Positions 1 through 6,986 of a DNA stretch of 19,728 nt are shown in pieces (position 1 is the stretch's first letter; every line of letters begins with the position of its first letter). The DNA comes from Bacillota bacterium (GTDB lineage: Bacteria; Bacillota_C; Negativicutes; CTSoil-072): contig JAGFXW010000056.1 of the NCBI GenBank assembly GCA_017861495.1, positions 1 to 19,728 on the forward strand, written 5' to 3'. The notes below the pieces were generated by a model. The model saw only the letters and a program-made list of their open reading frames with translations. It had not been told where the DNA came from and searched no databases. The position numbers and the translations under genes were made by a program.

Positions 1-90
1 TCCTGCTTCGTTTTTTTCATCTTGCAGTCCGCTGCCTTACTCTGACTCGTAGGAAAATCCATCTGGTAGTACAACAACAAAAAACGGTAT

Positions 91-144
91 AAGACTCCGA
101 GTTCGTTCTAAAGGTTCGGAAGGAGAATCCTTCCGAACCTTTAG
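91..144 (+). repeat. Structured intergenic repeat, copy 1 (degenerate core plus long hairpin)
   Basis: This is a shortened copy of the repeat family also found at 10872, 17075 and 19647. The core reads ACTCCGAGTTCGTTCTAAAGG, missing about six bases relative to ACTCGAACTAAGTTCGCTCTAAGG. It runs into a perfect 17-bp hairpin: arm CTAAAGGTTCGGAAGGA at 108-124, loop GAA, complementary arm at 128-144. It lies 3' of panB on the opposite strand and could also terminate the ilvD-panB transcript, but no clear T-run follows on that side. Nothing else was recognised in bases 1-184; no coding sequence is apparent there. Confidence 0.7.
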
Positions 145-184
145 CAATGGTACCGTCACACTTTATTAATCAGACAGTCCTATC

Positions 185-1018
185 TTAATATAACCGTTTT
201 AAATCTTCATCCTTCATGGTAAAGGTGTGTTTGTCTTCCGGGAACGTGCCTTCATCAATTTCCTTGCACCAGGTATCAAATACTTCGACAATTTGGTTGC
301 CCATTTGCGCATACTGTTTCACGAATTTCGGCACAAACTTATCAAACACGCCGATCAAATCGTAGGCATTTAAATTCTGTCCGTCGCAATATTTACCACC
401 GCCGACGCCGATCGTAGCACACTTGACTCGTTCAGTAATCAACTTGCACAGTCCGGCCGGCATGCATTCCAATACCATGGCAAACACACCTGCGTTATCA
501 AGCGCTATTGCCGTTTGCAGTAATTCTTCCGCAGCATCAGAGCTCTTGCCCTGCACCTTGAAACCACCCATCATGGCAGCCGTTTGCGGCGTTAAACCAA
601 TATGGCCAATTACCGGGATCCCTGCGTCAACAACCGCTCGCACGGTGTCAACAATTTTCATATTGCCTTCCATTTTTACGCAGTCTGCCCCGGCTTTAAG
701 CAAAATTCCGGCGTTGCGAATGGCATCATCTTTGTTCACTTGATAGGACAAGAACGGCATGTCACCAACTACGAACGTGTTGGGAGCGCCCCGGCGAACC
801 AGTTTTAAATGGTACAAAACATCTTCCATGTTAACCGGCACCGTTCCATCCAGTCCTTGAATAACCATACCCAGCGAATCGCCAACCAGGATCATTTCCG
901 CTGCCGAACGGTCAACGAGACCGGCCATCGGATAATCGTATACGGTGATCATTTTGAATTTTTGCCCTGTTGCTTTGCGTTCCAAAATTCCCGGGATGGT
1001 AATTTTCGTTTTTGCCAT
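185..1018 (-). CDS. panB: 3-methyl-2-oxobutanoate hydroxymethyltransferase (ketopantoate hydroxymethyltransferase)
   Basis: PanB transfers a hydroxymethyl group from 5,10-methylene-tetrahydrofolate to 2-oxoisovalerate, giving ketopantoate, the first committed step of pantothenate and CoA synthesis in the cytoplasm. The 277-aa product has the normal family length. Visible family landmarks are the metal-binding GDSLGMV loop (about residues 46-52), GDMPFLSY (85-92), IGHIGLTPQ (137-145) and LECMPAGL with the likely catalytic Glu184. The late IGVGGGKYCDGQ segment corresponds to the family's IGIGAG..CDGQ, with GGGK replacing the usual GAGP. The start is preceded by AGGAGGG about 10 bases upstream. 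It lies 69 bases downstream of ilvD on the same strand, and IlvD's product is PanB's substrate, so the pair probably forms one transcript. No panC or panD is seen within the window. Confidence 0.95.
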   Translation of the reverse strand: MAKTKITIPGILERKATGQKFKMITVYDYPMAGLVDRSAAEMILVGDSLGMVIQGLDGTVPVNMEDVLYHLKLVRRGAPNTFVVGDMPFLSYQVNKDDAIRNAGILLKAGADCVKMEGNMKIVDTVRAVVDAGIPVIGHIGLTPQTAAMMGGFKVQGKSSDAAEELLQTAIALDNAGVFAMVLECMPAGLCKLITERVKCATIGVGGGKYCDGQNLNAYDLIGVFDKFVPKFVKQYAQMGNQIVEVFDTWCKEIDEGTFPEDKHTFTMKDEDLKRLY

Positions 1019-1054
1019 AATGTGAAGCCCTCCTAGTTATTTTTTCTTAGCCTT

Positions 1055-1078
1055 ATAGAAAGTATTTATACTTTCTAT
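1055..1078. repeat. 24-nt palindrome, copy 1 (identical to 17240-17263)
   Basis: The sequence has 10-bp arms ATAGAAAGTA and TACTTTCTAT around a TTTA centre. It sits between ilvD and panB. The identical 24 bases recur at 17240-17263, 16 kb away and in an unrelated context. It could be a small mobile-derived hairpin, an mRNA processing site or a protein-binding site. No T-run follows it on the ilvD-panB strand, so it is not a convincing terminator for ilvD. Confidence 0.7.
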
Positions 1079-1087
1079 TCTATTTTC

Positions 1088-2752
1088 TTATTTGAATACT
1101 GCGCCGGCCATGGCGGAAGATACCATTTTTGCATACCGTTCCAAATAACTTCCTTTAATAACATGGTCTTGCGGCATCGGTTTCCAGGCCGCTTTGCGGC
1201 GGGCCAGTTCTTCATCGGAAACATGCAGGGTGATTTGTCCGTTCGGGATGTCAATTTCGATCATATCGCCTTCTTCAATGAGAGCGATCGGGCCGCCATC
1301 CGCCGCTTCCGGCGACACGTGGCCGACAGCCGCTCCGGCTGTAGCGCCAGAGAAACGGCCGTCGGTAACCAACGCCACTTCCTTGGATAAGCCCATGCCA
1401 ACGATTGCCGCAGTAGCAGTCAGCATTTCCCGCATTCCCGGGCCGCCTTTTGGTCCTTCGTAACGTACCACAACGACATCGCCTGGTTTAATTTGCCCGC
1501 CGTAAATTGCGGCAACTGCCGGTTCTTCCTGGTTGAAAATCCGGGCCGGTCCTTTATGATGATACATTTCCGGCACCACCGCCGCACTCTTGCAGACGGA
1601 GCCTTCCGGAGCGAGATTTCCATATAACAACTGCAGACCGCCTTTGGCGGAATACGGATTGTCCATCGGTCGGATTACATTGTCGCAAATGACTTTCGCA
1701 TCTTTCACATTCTCGGCGACGGTCTGTCCGGTCACCGTCATCGCTTCGGTATGCAAAAGGCCGTTTTTCGCCAATTGGTTCATTAATGCCGTAATTCCGC
1801 CCGCATTATGAACATCAGCCGGGTAGTGTCCGCTCGGCGCCGGCTTAATTTTCACCAAGTGCGGTACTTTCGGAGCAAAATCAGCAAACGTATTGATATC
1901 AAACTCAATGCCCGCTGTTTTCGCCAAGGCCGTTAAATGCAGGAGTGAATTGGTCGATCCGCCGATTGCCAAGTCAACCGTAATCGCGTTTTCAATCGCT
2001 TCTTTGGTGACGATCTGCCGCGGCAGGATCGATTTATGGAACAGCTCCATAATTTTTTTGCCCGTTAGTTTTGCCAACGCCAACCGAAGCCCGGTGCCGG
2101 CTAACGCAGACGCTCCCGGCAAGCACATGCCCAACGCTTCTGTCAAGTAGTTCATTGTATTGGCAGTTCCCAGCAAGTTGCACGCGCCGCAACCCGGCAA
2201 CGCAACCCGTTCTCTGCGGGACTGTTCTTCCGGAGTAATAATGCCCCGGGCCACATCGCCTTGAGCAGCCATCAGGTCAGTATAACCAATCTCTTTGCCG
2301 TCCAAACAACCGGTCATCATCGGACCGCCGCTGATCATAATGGCCGGGATATTCAAACGGACAGCCGACATCAGCAGGCCCGGTGTAATTTTATCACAGT
2401 TCGTGATCAAAACCATGGCATCATACTGATGGCCATTCACCATACACTCAACCGAGTCGCAAATCAGTTCCCGGCTGGCCAGCGGATAATGCATGCCATA
2501 GTTCCCTTGCGCAATTCCATCACACAGACCAATGGTGGGAAATTCGATCGGAGTTCCACCGGCAGAGATGACCCCTTCCCGCACGGCTTTCGCGATGGTA
2601 TCCAAGTGGAGATGTCCCGGCATGGTTTCATTCTGCGTGTTAACAATCGCTACCAATGGTTTATCCAGATCTTCCGGCAACAAGCCCATCGAGTAGTACA
2701 ACGCCCGGTGTGTAGACCGTTCTATTCCCCTCGTTGTGATATGGCTTCTCAT
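1088..2752 (-). CDS. ilvD: Dihydroxy-acid dehydratase
   Basis: IlvD dehydrates 2,3-dihydroxyisovalerate to 2-oxoisovalerate, and the corresponding isoleucine intermediate, using an iron-sulfur cluster in the cytoplasm. The 554-aa product matches the bacterial family length. Landmarks are NETMPGHLHL (41-50), TNCDKITPG with Cys119, PGCGACNLLGTANTM with Cys188 and Cys191, GGSTNSLLHL, and VTDGRFSGAT near the C terminus. The start has an AGGGGGC ribosome binding site about 10 bases upstream. It heads an apparent ilvD-panB operon. The sigma-70-type promoter at 2899-2927 and the palindrome at 2868-2882 suggest repression, most simply by the divergent FadR-type regulator at 3305. No other branched-chain genes (ilvBN, ilvC, leu) are in the window. 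Confidence 0.97.
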   Translation of the reverse strand: MRSHITTRGIERSTHRALYYSMGLLPEDLDKPLVAIVNTQNETMPGHLHLDTIAKAVREGVISAGGTPIEFPTIGLCDGIAQGNYGMHYPLASRELICDSVECMVNGHQYDAMVLITNCDKITPGLLMSAVRLNIPAIMISGGPMMTGCLDGKEIGYTDLMAAQGDVARGIITPEEQSRRERVALPGCGACNLLGTANTMNYLTEALGMCLPGASALAGTGLRLALAKLTGKKIMELFHKSILPRQIVTKEAIENAITVDLAIGGSTNSLLHLTALAKTAGIEFDINTFADFAPKVPHLVKIKPAPSGHYPADVHNAGGITALMNQLAKNGLLHTEAMTVTGQTVAENVKDAKVICDNVIRPMDNPYSAKGGLQLLYGNLAPEGSVCKSAAVVPEMYHHKGPARIFNQEEPAVAAIYGGQIKPGDVVVVRYEGPKGGPGMREMLTATAAIVGMGLSKEVALVTDGRFSGATAGAAVGHVSPEAADGGPIALIEEGDMIEIDIPNGQITLHVSDEELARRKAAWKPMPQDHVIKGSYLERYAKMVSSAMAGAVFK

Positions 2753-2867
2753 TGTTTATTCTGCCCCCTTTTTCTTTTCTTTCCTTTATTACTATTTTAC
2801 AAACCGCAAATTTTATGCGATTTATTGCCAACGAATGTCGTTTCGTGTATGATTAAGTTAATACATC

Positions 2868-2882
2868 AAACGTCTGACGTTT
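2868..2882. promoter_or_regulatory. Candidate FadR/GntR-type operator upstream of ilvD
   Basis: AAACGTCTGACGTTT is a perfect 15-bp palindrome with a one-base centre. Its GTC-N-GAC core matches the operator style of FadR-subfamily GntR regulators (E. coli FadR and LldR sites share it). It lies roughly at +10 to +24 relative to the start predicted from the promoter at 2899-2927, a position suited to repression. A FadR-type regulator is encoded divergently at 3305. The pairing of regulator and site is inferred. Confidence 0.6.
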
Positions 2883-2898
2883 AATGTTTGCGTTTATA

Positions 2899-2927
2899 AT
2901 TATAGCCGCCGAAAGGATTGCCGTCAA
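2899..2927 (-). promoter_or_regulatory. Sigma-70-type promoter for ilvD-panB
   Basis: On the minus strand, TTGACG (2927-2922), a 17-base spacer and TATAAT (2904-2899) form a near-consensus promoter. Transcription would start near 2892, giving an ilvD leader of about 140 bases. The leader is too short and unstructured for a T-box. The remaining sequence in the ilvD-gntR gap is described with the promoter and leader at 3064 and 3119. Confidence 0.7.
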
Positions 2928-3063
2928 CATAATAAACAGAAAATATTTACTATATAATCAGTTTAGAATTTTCCCTTATTACGATATTTTTTTCACATAG
3001 TAGTCGCGCCAAAAAAAAATTTTTGGCATACCGCCTGCTGAAAAAGGAGCGCAAACGAGCTAG

Positions 3064-3092
3064 TTGTTTCTGCATTTTTTTCTCGTTATAAT
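3064..3092 (+). promoter_or_regulatory. Candidate promoter of the GntR-family gene
   Basis: TTGTTT, a 17-base spacer and TATAAT lie on the plus strand. Transcription from here would leave a leader of about 205 bases before the TTG start at 3305. A second possibility is TTGACA at 3138-3143 followed 18 bases later by CATAAC. Only one need be used, and neither is backed by other evidence. Confidence 0.4.
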
Positions 3093-3118
3093 AACTTATG
3101 GGCAACCCTGTGCGGAAG

Positions 3119-3261
3119 GCCCGGCTTGCATGAAGCATTGACAGTGACGATATAAGCCACTCATAACCGGGCTCTATCAATAAACGACTTGTGACGGATT
3201 AATAAAAAAATCACCATGCATTTCACCCCCCTGCATCCTCTCCCCCATAACGGTTGCAGGG
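3119..3261 (+). other. Leader of the GntR-family gene with hairpin potential
   Basis: Complementary segments are visible: GCCCGG near 3119 with CCGGGC near 3167, enclosing GCTT/GAAGC and AGTG/CACT pairs, and then CCCTGCA (3229-3235) with TGCAGGG (3255-3261). These could fold into a branched leader RNA. I do not match it to a known riboswitch, and short pairings of this size can arise by chance. No gene is seen in this stretch. Confidence 0.25.
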
Positions 3262-3304
3262 AACACAGACAAAAAATAACATCTGCGAAGGAGGTTTTTG
3301 TGCG

Positions 3305-4048
3305 TTGACAATAAAACAAAACCGCGAACCGGATCTGTCTACCTTTCTGATGCCAAAATCCAACAAATCATCGGCTGATTATGTTGTAAGTACAATCAAG
3401 GAATTGCTGTTGACAAAAAAAATCATGCCTGGTGATAAATTACCATCCGAAATGGAACTGGCCAAAATGCTTTCGGTTAGCCGGGGGTCGGTTCGAGAGG
3501 CAATGAAAATACTGTCTGCTTTTGGCATCATCGAAATTAAACGCGGAGATGGAACCTATGTTTCTTCCAATATCGACGGCAAAGTCATCTTCGATCCGCT
3601 GTTATTCAGTTTCATCCTTACGCAGTCCGGCGTGGAAGAACTAAAAGAACTGCGCCTGATTCTAGAAAAAGACGTAATCCGCCTGGTTATCAAAAATGCC
3701 ACGAATGAAGATCTTCAAGAGTTGCGTAAATGCCAGGAAGCAATGGAAACGCTTAAAAATGATACGAAAGAAAATTTCAACGAAGAGTTATTGCGCTGCG
3801 AAATGGAATTCCATCAAATCCAAGGCCGCATTACCAAAAATAAGCTGTTGGAAAAAATATATAATTTTGTCTTGGAATATTTTCGCCCTTACATCGCACT
3901 CGGGATTCAAAAACATGCGTCAGGAAGCCTGGAATCCAAAGAAACCCACCAAAATATTCTGGAAGCCATCGAAAAAAGAGATCCTGTTGCGGCCGAAAAA
4001 GCAGTCGAGAGCTCGGTTGAGGTTTGGACAAACCTCTTGTTAAAATAG
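3305..4048 (+). CDS. FadR-subfamily GntR transcriptional regulator (winged HTH plus FCD domain)
   Basis: This is a predicted ligand-responsive dimeric repressor or activator. From the chosen start it is 247 aa. Residues about 22-88 form the GntR winged helix-turn-helix: LPSEMELAKMLSVSRGSVREA, then the wing GIIEIKRGDGTYVS. Residues about 105-240 are helical and fit an FCD effector domain (EELKELRLILEKDVIRLV; EFHQIQG; THQNILEAI). The start is taken as TTG at 3305 because AAGGAGG lies at 3288-3294. An ATG at 3254 would extend the protein by 17 residues but lacks a comparable site. It is divergent from ilvD-panB, whose promoter region carries a GTC-N-GAC palindrome, making that operon a likely target. 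The downstream sigma-54 operon is an alternative target. The effector is not predictable from sequence; FCD proteins often bind organic acids. Confidence 0.9.
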   Translation: MTIKQNREPDLSTFLMPKSNKSSADYVVSTIKELLLTKKIMPGDKLPSEMELAKMLSVSRGSVREAMKILSAFGIIEIKRGDGTYVSSNIDGKVIFDPLLFSFILTQSGVEELKELRLILEKDVIRLVIKNATNEDLQELRKCQEAMETLKNDTKENFNEELLRCEMEFHQIQGRITKNKLLEKIYNFVLEYFRPYIALGIQKHASGSLESKETHQNILEAIEKRDPVAAEKAVESSVEVWTNLLLK

Positions 4049-4106
4049 ATTCTTTTCTCCCATTTTCCCGACAACGTACAAAAAAACAGCCATAAAAGGA
4101 TAAAAA

Positions 4107-4178
4107 GCTATGCCCCCTGTTCGGTAGTCAGTTTTTATGAATCATCCTGTCTACGTTTAGGAGAGCATAGCATTTTTT
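4107..4178 (+). terminator. Long structured terminator after the GntR-family gene
   Basis: An outer stem GCTATGC (4107-4113) pairs with GCATAGC (4165-4171) and is followed directly by ATTTTTT. Inside, GTAGTCAG (4124-4131) pairs with CTGTCTAC (4147-4154) apart from one mismatch, and CCCCT faces AGGAG beneath it. The shape is more elaborate than a plain intrinsic terminator, so a regulated terminator or small RNA is possible. Confidence 0.55.
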
Positions 4179-4371
4179 CAGCATTTCTGTTGTACGTCCG
4201 GTTGAAAAGCAAGTCTTCATTTATCCTTATCATAGTCTAAGAACGCTTCTGCGTCAATAATAGGCAGAAAATTCTATCTTTTTTGTTTTGTTGTAAAAGC
4301 TTCTCTCTCCCCTAAAAAATATGGCTGTCTGCGCCGTTTTACAGGCAAAATCGAACAATGCAGGTCGTATT
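4179..4371. other. Intergenic stretch without recognised features
   Basis: This is an AT-rich region between the GntR terminator and the upstream dyad of the sigma-54 operon. It has no coding sequence with a ribosome binding site and no convincing hairpin or promoter. The regulatory sites follow at 4372-4500. Confidence 0.5.
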
Positions 4372-4410
4372 TTGTTAGAATTATGCCACCAGTTGAAATA
4401 ATTCTAACAA
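4372..4410. promoter_or_regulatory. 13-bp perfect dyad, candidate upstream activating sequence
   Basis: TTGTTAGAATTAT (4372-4384) and its exact complement ATAATTCTAACAA (4398-4410) are separated by 13 bases. The centre is about 100 bases upstream of the -24/-12 promoter at 4484, the normal distance for a sigma-54 activator site with looping. The operon's own activator (8132-9559) is the obvious candidate to bind it. A site for the neighbouring GntR regulator is possible, but it lacks the GTC-N-GAC core. Confidence 0.65.
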
Positions 4411-4483
4411 GTTTTCCTTCTTTTATTCGCTGCGTTTTTTTCGAACCGCTTGATTTACCTGCATTCCGAATCGCCCTTCTGCC

Positions 4484-4500
4484 TTGGCATAAATATTGCA
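4484..4500 (+). promoter_or_regulatory. Sigma-54 (-24/-12) promoter of the eight-gene operon
   Basis: TTGGCATAAATATTGCA carries GG at 4486-4487 and GC at 4498-4499, ten bases apart as sigma-54 promoters require, and matches most of the TGGCAC-N5-TTGCA consensus. The expected transcription start is near 4511, about 60 bases before the first start codon. A sigma-54 activator with an intact GAFTGA loop is encoded within the same operon, so positive autoregulation is likely. Confidence 0.85.
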
Positions 4501-4569
4501 CTATCATTTCGCAGCATCCGGCTTACTGCCAAAAAATGCGTAATACGACGATTCAGAAGGAGTGATACT

Positions 4570-4950
4570 ATGCGACTCATGCATACCAGCCTGCCAGAAT
4601 TCAAACTTAAAATGCAAAGCGCCGTAATTGCCCAATCTCCCAATAAACAAATCGAAGTTCGCGGCCTCAGCGACCTTCATTCCGCCAAAATGCAATCCCT
4701 GCGGACCGGAAGGATCGAAGATTCCATCACCGAAATCGCCGCCGAAAAACGAACGCAAAAGGTGGAGGTTGTAGTTCTGCCGAGGGTTCCCGAAACCATG
4801 CATACGGTACTGGTCAAGGGGTTTGACGCCGAAGGAAAGCCGACGAAAGCGATCTTGGAAGTCATTAACATTATTCACCCGACGGAAGAAGTAGAATTGG
4901 AAGGATTTACAGAAATAGAAGACCGCCGCCCATTAATTGGCCAGCACTAA
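4570..4950 (+). CDS. Unrecognised 126-aa protein, first gene of the sigma-54 operon
   Basis: I do not recognise a family. The product is soluble, with no membrane segment or signal peptide, and has no cysteine. A charged, helical first half (residues about 8-70) is followed by a beta-rich segment (about 71-115), including VEVVVLPRVPE and TVLVKGFDAEGKPTKAILEVINI, and an acidic tail. The start at 4570 is supported by AGAAGGAG at 4555-4562 with a seven-base gap. As the first gene behind the -24/-12 promoter, and with two further orphan proteins (340 and 118 aa) following it, it may be a small subunit of a multi-protein enzyme. That is inference from position alone. Confidence 0.8.
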   Translation: MRLMHTSLPEFKLKMQSAVIAQSPNKQIEVRGLSDLHSAKMQSLRTGRIEDSITEIAAEKRTQKVEVVVLPRVPETMHTVLVKGFDAEGKPTKAILEVINIIHPTEEVELEGFTEIEDRRPLIGQH

Positions 4951-5061
4951 GCTTCCAGCCATATCGCGCTAATAAAAGCATACACGAAAAATCAGCCTTA
5001 TTGCCGACAAGGGAAGTTGCGAAAAACAGAGAATTTTTACTAATAATAATAGAGGTGTACT

Positions 5062-6084
5062 ATGAGCAAATTAACATTTCGTTATTTAGAAAGAGGCGTT
5101 GGAGCCAAACATGGCGCGCCAATTAACATTGCCCTCGTAGATAAAAAGGCCATCGAAGCCGCCGGGATCTCGGAAGAAAAAGCTTTGCAAACGATCGCCC
5201 AAACCATCAACGGACCGGTCGCCATCAATGTTTTTGATTTGGATGCAGTAACTACGACCAGCGATGGGATCGTCGTAAAAGGCGCTATCGTTACCATGGG
5301 AGCAGCCGACAGAGGGATCATCCACCGGGAATTCGGAATCCTGCATATGGAAGAAATCGAAGTCACGGACGAATTGCTGGCGGAAGAGCCTCACCTGCGC
5401 CCGCTGGCCCGCATGTACCCGGGACGCAGCCTGTTCCGCGGACCAAATCCGGCCAAAAAATTGATCCCGGTCCATAACGTGTGCATGACCGGCAAAGCAA
5501 TCAACAATAACTCCGCTACGGAAATGATGAACGCAGTCACCATGGAAGAAATGCTCTTCCCGATCCTCGGCCAATTACAGGTTATGAATCAGGGAGACAT
5601 TGTTTTTGCCGTAACCGGTGGCGTCGTTTCGGTAGGTATCGGTATGACGGTTGCCGAAAAATTCGGCCGTGTTTTCCCGACCCGCCAGTTTTCTGCCGGG
5701 GAAACCGCCCATAACTGCGGCGAATACGCGAAAACGCTGAAAGCAAGCATTCCCTGCATCGTCGCGCCAAAAAGCGTCTTGGCCGAAAATATCCTGAACG
5801 TGTTGGAATACGGTTTGGTGCCCGGCAAAGAACTCGGTTGTTCACCGGCCGTGTTACGGGTAGCGCACGCGTTAGGCGCTGAGATTGACTTGGAAAATAT
5901 CTCCTCCCGCGCTTGGCTGGAACTGGAAAGCATCGGCTTGACGAAAGCCCAGTTTATGGCGCCGAGTCCTAAATTAAGCCGGGCGGAAATCATTGCCCAG
6001 GCCGATGAAATTATCCCGGGGTTGATTGAAGCCCGCCAGGTAAACTCCACGGAATACTTTAAACTGATTGAAGTCCAGCTTTAA
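5062..6084 (+). CDS. Unrecognised 340-aa protein, likely enzyme subunit of the sigma-54 operon
   Basis: I cannot assign a family. The protein looks cytoplasmic, with no signal peptide. Notable parts are a hydrophobic beta segment GPVAINVFDLDAV (51-63), VVKGAIVTMGAADRG (71-85), RMYPGRSLFRGPNP (117-130), a VCMTGKAINNNSA segment with Cys141, and a glycine-rich stretch AVTGGVVSVGIGMTVAEKFG (183-202). HNCGEY follows with Cys219, then Cys232 and LGCSPAVLRVAHALGAE with Cys260. The cysteines do not form a ferredoxin-type motif. The operon layout (sigma-54 activator, racemase-like protein) recalls proline reductase clusters, and the position of Cys141 loosely recalls self-cleaving reductase proproteins, but I see no convincing alignment to PrdA or GrdE. 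The start has AGAGGTG about five bases upstream. It is the largest orphan here and a likely catalytic component. Confidence 0.85.
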   Translation: MSKLTFRYLERGVGAKHGAPINIALVDKKAIEAAGISEEKALQTIAQTINGPVAINVFDLDAVTTTSDGIVVKGAIVTMGAADRGIIHREFGILHMEEIEVTDELLAEEPHLRPLARMYPGRSLFRGPNPAKKLIPVHNVCMTGKAINNNSATEMMNAVTMEEMLFPILGQLQVMNQGDIVFAVTGGVVSVGIGMTVAEKFGRVFPTRQFSAGETAHNCGEYAKTLKASIPCIVAPKSVLAENILNVLEYGLVPGKELGCSPAVLRVAHALGAEIDLENISSRAWLELESIGLTKAQFMAPSPKLSRAEIIAQADEIIPGLIEARQVNSTEYFKLIEVQL

Positions 6085-6108
6085 TTTTTAGAAAGGAACG
6101 GGAGCAGC

Positions 6109-6465
6109 ATGGAGGATAAAATTGTCGCCTATGTCGACAAAACGATCGTTAAAATCACCGGCATTCAGATACAAGGAATAAAGCCCATTGAATTGGAGAA
6201 AGCGGTAGCCGCTAAAATCGGCTGCCCTGTCCGGGTCATTGGTGTAACCAGCACATCCCTAAAGATGGATGTCTACGGTTTGGACCCGGAATCCATCCTG
6301 CGGGACGAACAAGGGTTACTTCAAACCATTTCCTTAATCCCCGGATTGACCGCCTCCGACGTCACGCAAATCGCAACTGCGGAAAAAGCCAAGGAAATCT
6401 CCGCTGAAGAATTGGCCAAACGGACCCGGACTTGTTGTCCAAAAGAAAATTGGGTGGGATTGTAA
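6109..6465 (+). CDS. Unrecognised 118-aa protein with C-terminal Cys-Cys
   Basis: No family is recognised. The 118-aa product has no membrane segment. It shows two short alpha/beta units (about residues 3-55, KIVAYVDKTIVKITGIQI.. and VRVIGVTS), then a helical region rich in Ala and Glu (ATAEKAKEISAEELAKR). It ends with TRTCCPKENW, the only cysteines besides Cys39. The start is preceded by GGGAGC. It begins 24 bases after the 340-aa gene, and its TAA stop overlaps the next ATG by one base (TAATG), so translation is probably coupled. It may be a small partner subunit. Function unknown. Confidence 0.8.
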   Translation: MEDKIVAYVDKTIVKITGIQIQGIKPIELEKAVAAKIGCPVRVIGVTSTSLKMDVYGLDPESILRDEQGLLQTISLIPGLTASDVTQIATAEKAKEISAEELAKRTRTCCPKENWVGL

Positions 6466-6986
6466 TGAATAAAGTATTATTGATACCAACCGGTAATGAA
6501 ATCTGCCAGGGAGTTGTCCTTGATACCAATAGCCCCGCTCTGATGGAAATCGTCTTGGAAAAATTTCCGCGCGCTGCCGTTCAAAGGCTTTCGCCGATCG
6601 AGGATAATCCCGCAGTAATCTACAAAACAATCGAAGCACACCAGGATTGGGATTTGATGATCCTCATCGGCGGTTCCGGCGGCGGAAAAAACTGCGATCC
6701 GGACCTCGCTCCCGACATGACCCACTTAGTGTTAGATTCTTTATTGGAAGAAAAACAGGAAAAACGGATTTATGGCTATAATGGACACCTATGGTCGCGT
6801 TTATTAGTTGGGAAACTGCAGAAAAACAACTGGGTTGCCAATGTTCCCGGGCCGTATGTCGAAGCGGTGGCCGCCGGAAGGGCGCTGATCAACGCAATTG
6901 CCCAAAATCAGGACTTAGCCGCTATTTCTGAAAACGTCGCCGCGGCCGTTCTGGCCCAGTACCCCAAAGGAGGAACGGTGGCATGA
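6465..6986 (+). CDS. Divergent molybdopterin-binding-fold protein (MoeA/CinA-like PF00994 domain)
   Basis: This 173-aa stand-alone domain resembles the MoCF_biosynth (molybdopterin-binding) fold. TGNEICQGVVLDTNS (9-23) matches the family's TG-[DN]-E-[IL]-x2-G-x-V-x-D-T-N opening. DWDLMILIGGSGGG (61-74) occupies the place of the usual DLVITTGGTG, and NVPGPYVEA (126-134) that of the LPG-x-P segment. The usual GGTG-x-D loop is replaced by GGSGGGKNCDPD, so canonical substrate handling is doubtful. The ATG at 6465 overlaps the previous stop, and the 3' end overlaps the next start by four bases (ATGA). It sits beside a second protein of the same fold in an operon of unknown function. It may be repurposed from cofactor synthesis, or may bind a molybdopterin-like ligand. 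Confidence 0.75.
   Translation: MNKVLLIPTGNEICQGVVLDTNSPALMEIVLEKFPRAAVQRLSPIEDNPAVIYKTIEAHQDWDLMILIGGSGGGKNCDPDLAPDMTHLVLDSLLEEKQEKRIYGYNGHLWSRLLVGKLQKNNWVANVPGPYVEAVAAGRALINAIAQNQDLAAISENVAAAVLAQYPKGGTVA

Noticed and set aside
2261..2884. 207-aa open frame on the plus strand overlapping ilvD
   Set aside because: It is antisense to the well-supported ilvD gene, has no family features, and runs through the ilvD promoter region.
2753..2892. T-box leader for ilvD
   Set aside because: The predicted leader is only about 140 bases, without a T-box sequence or terminator/antiterminator pair. An operator palindrome explains the region better.
5062..6084. Annotation as proline reductase PrdA or glycine reductase component B
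   Set aside because: Only the operon logic and a vague Cys context agree. No segment aligns convincingly with what I recall of PrdA or GrdE.
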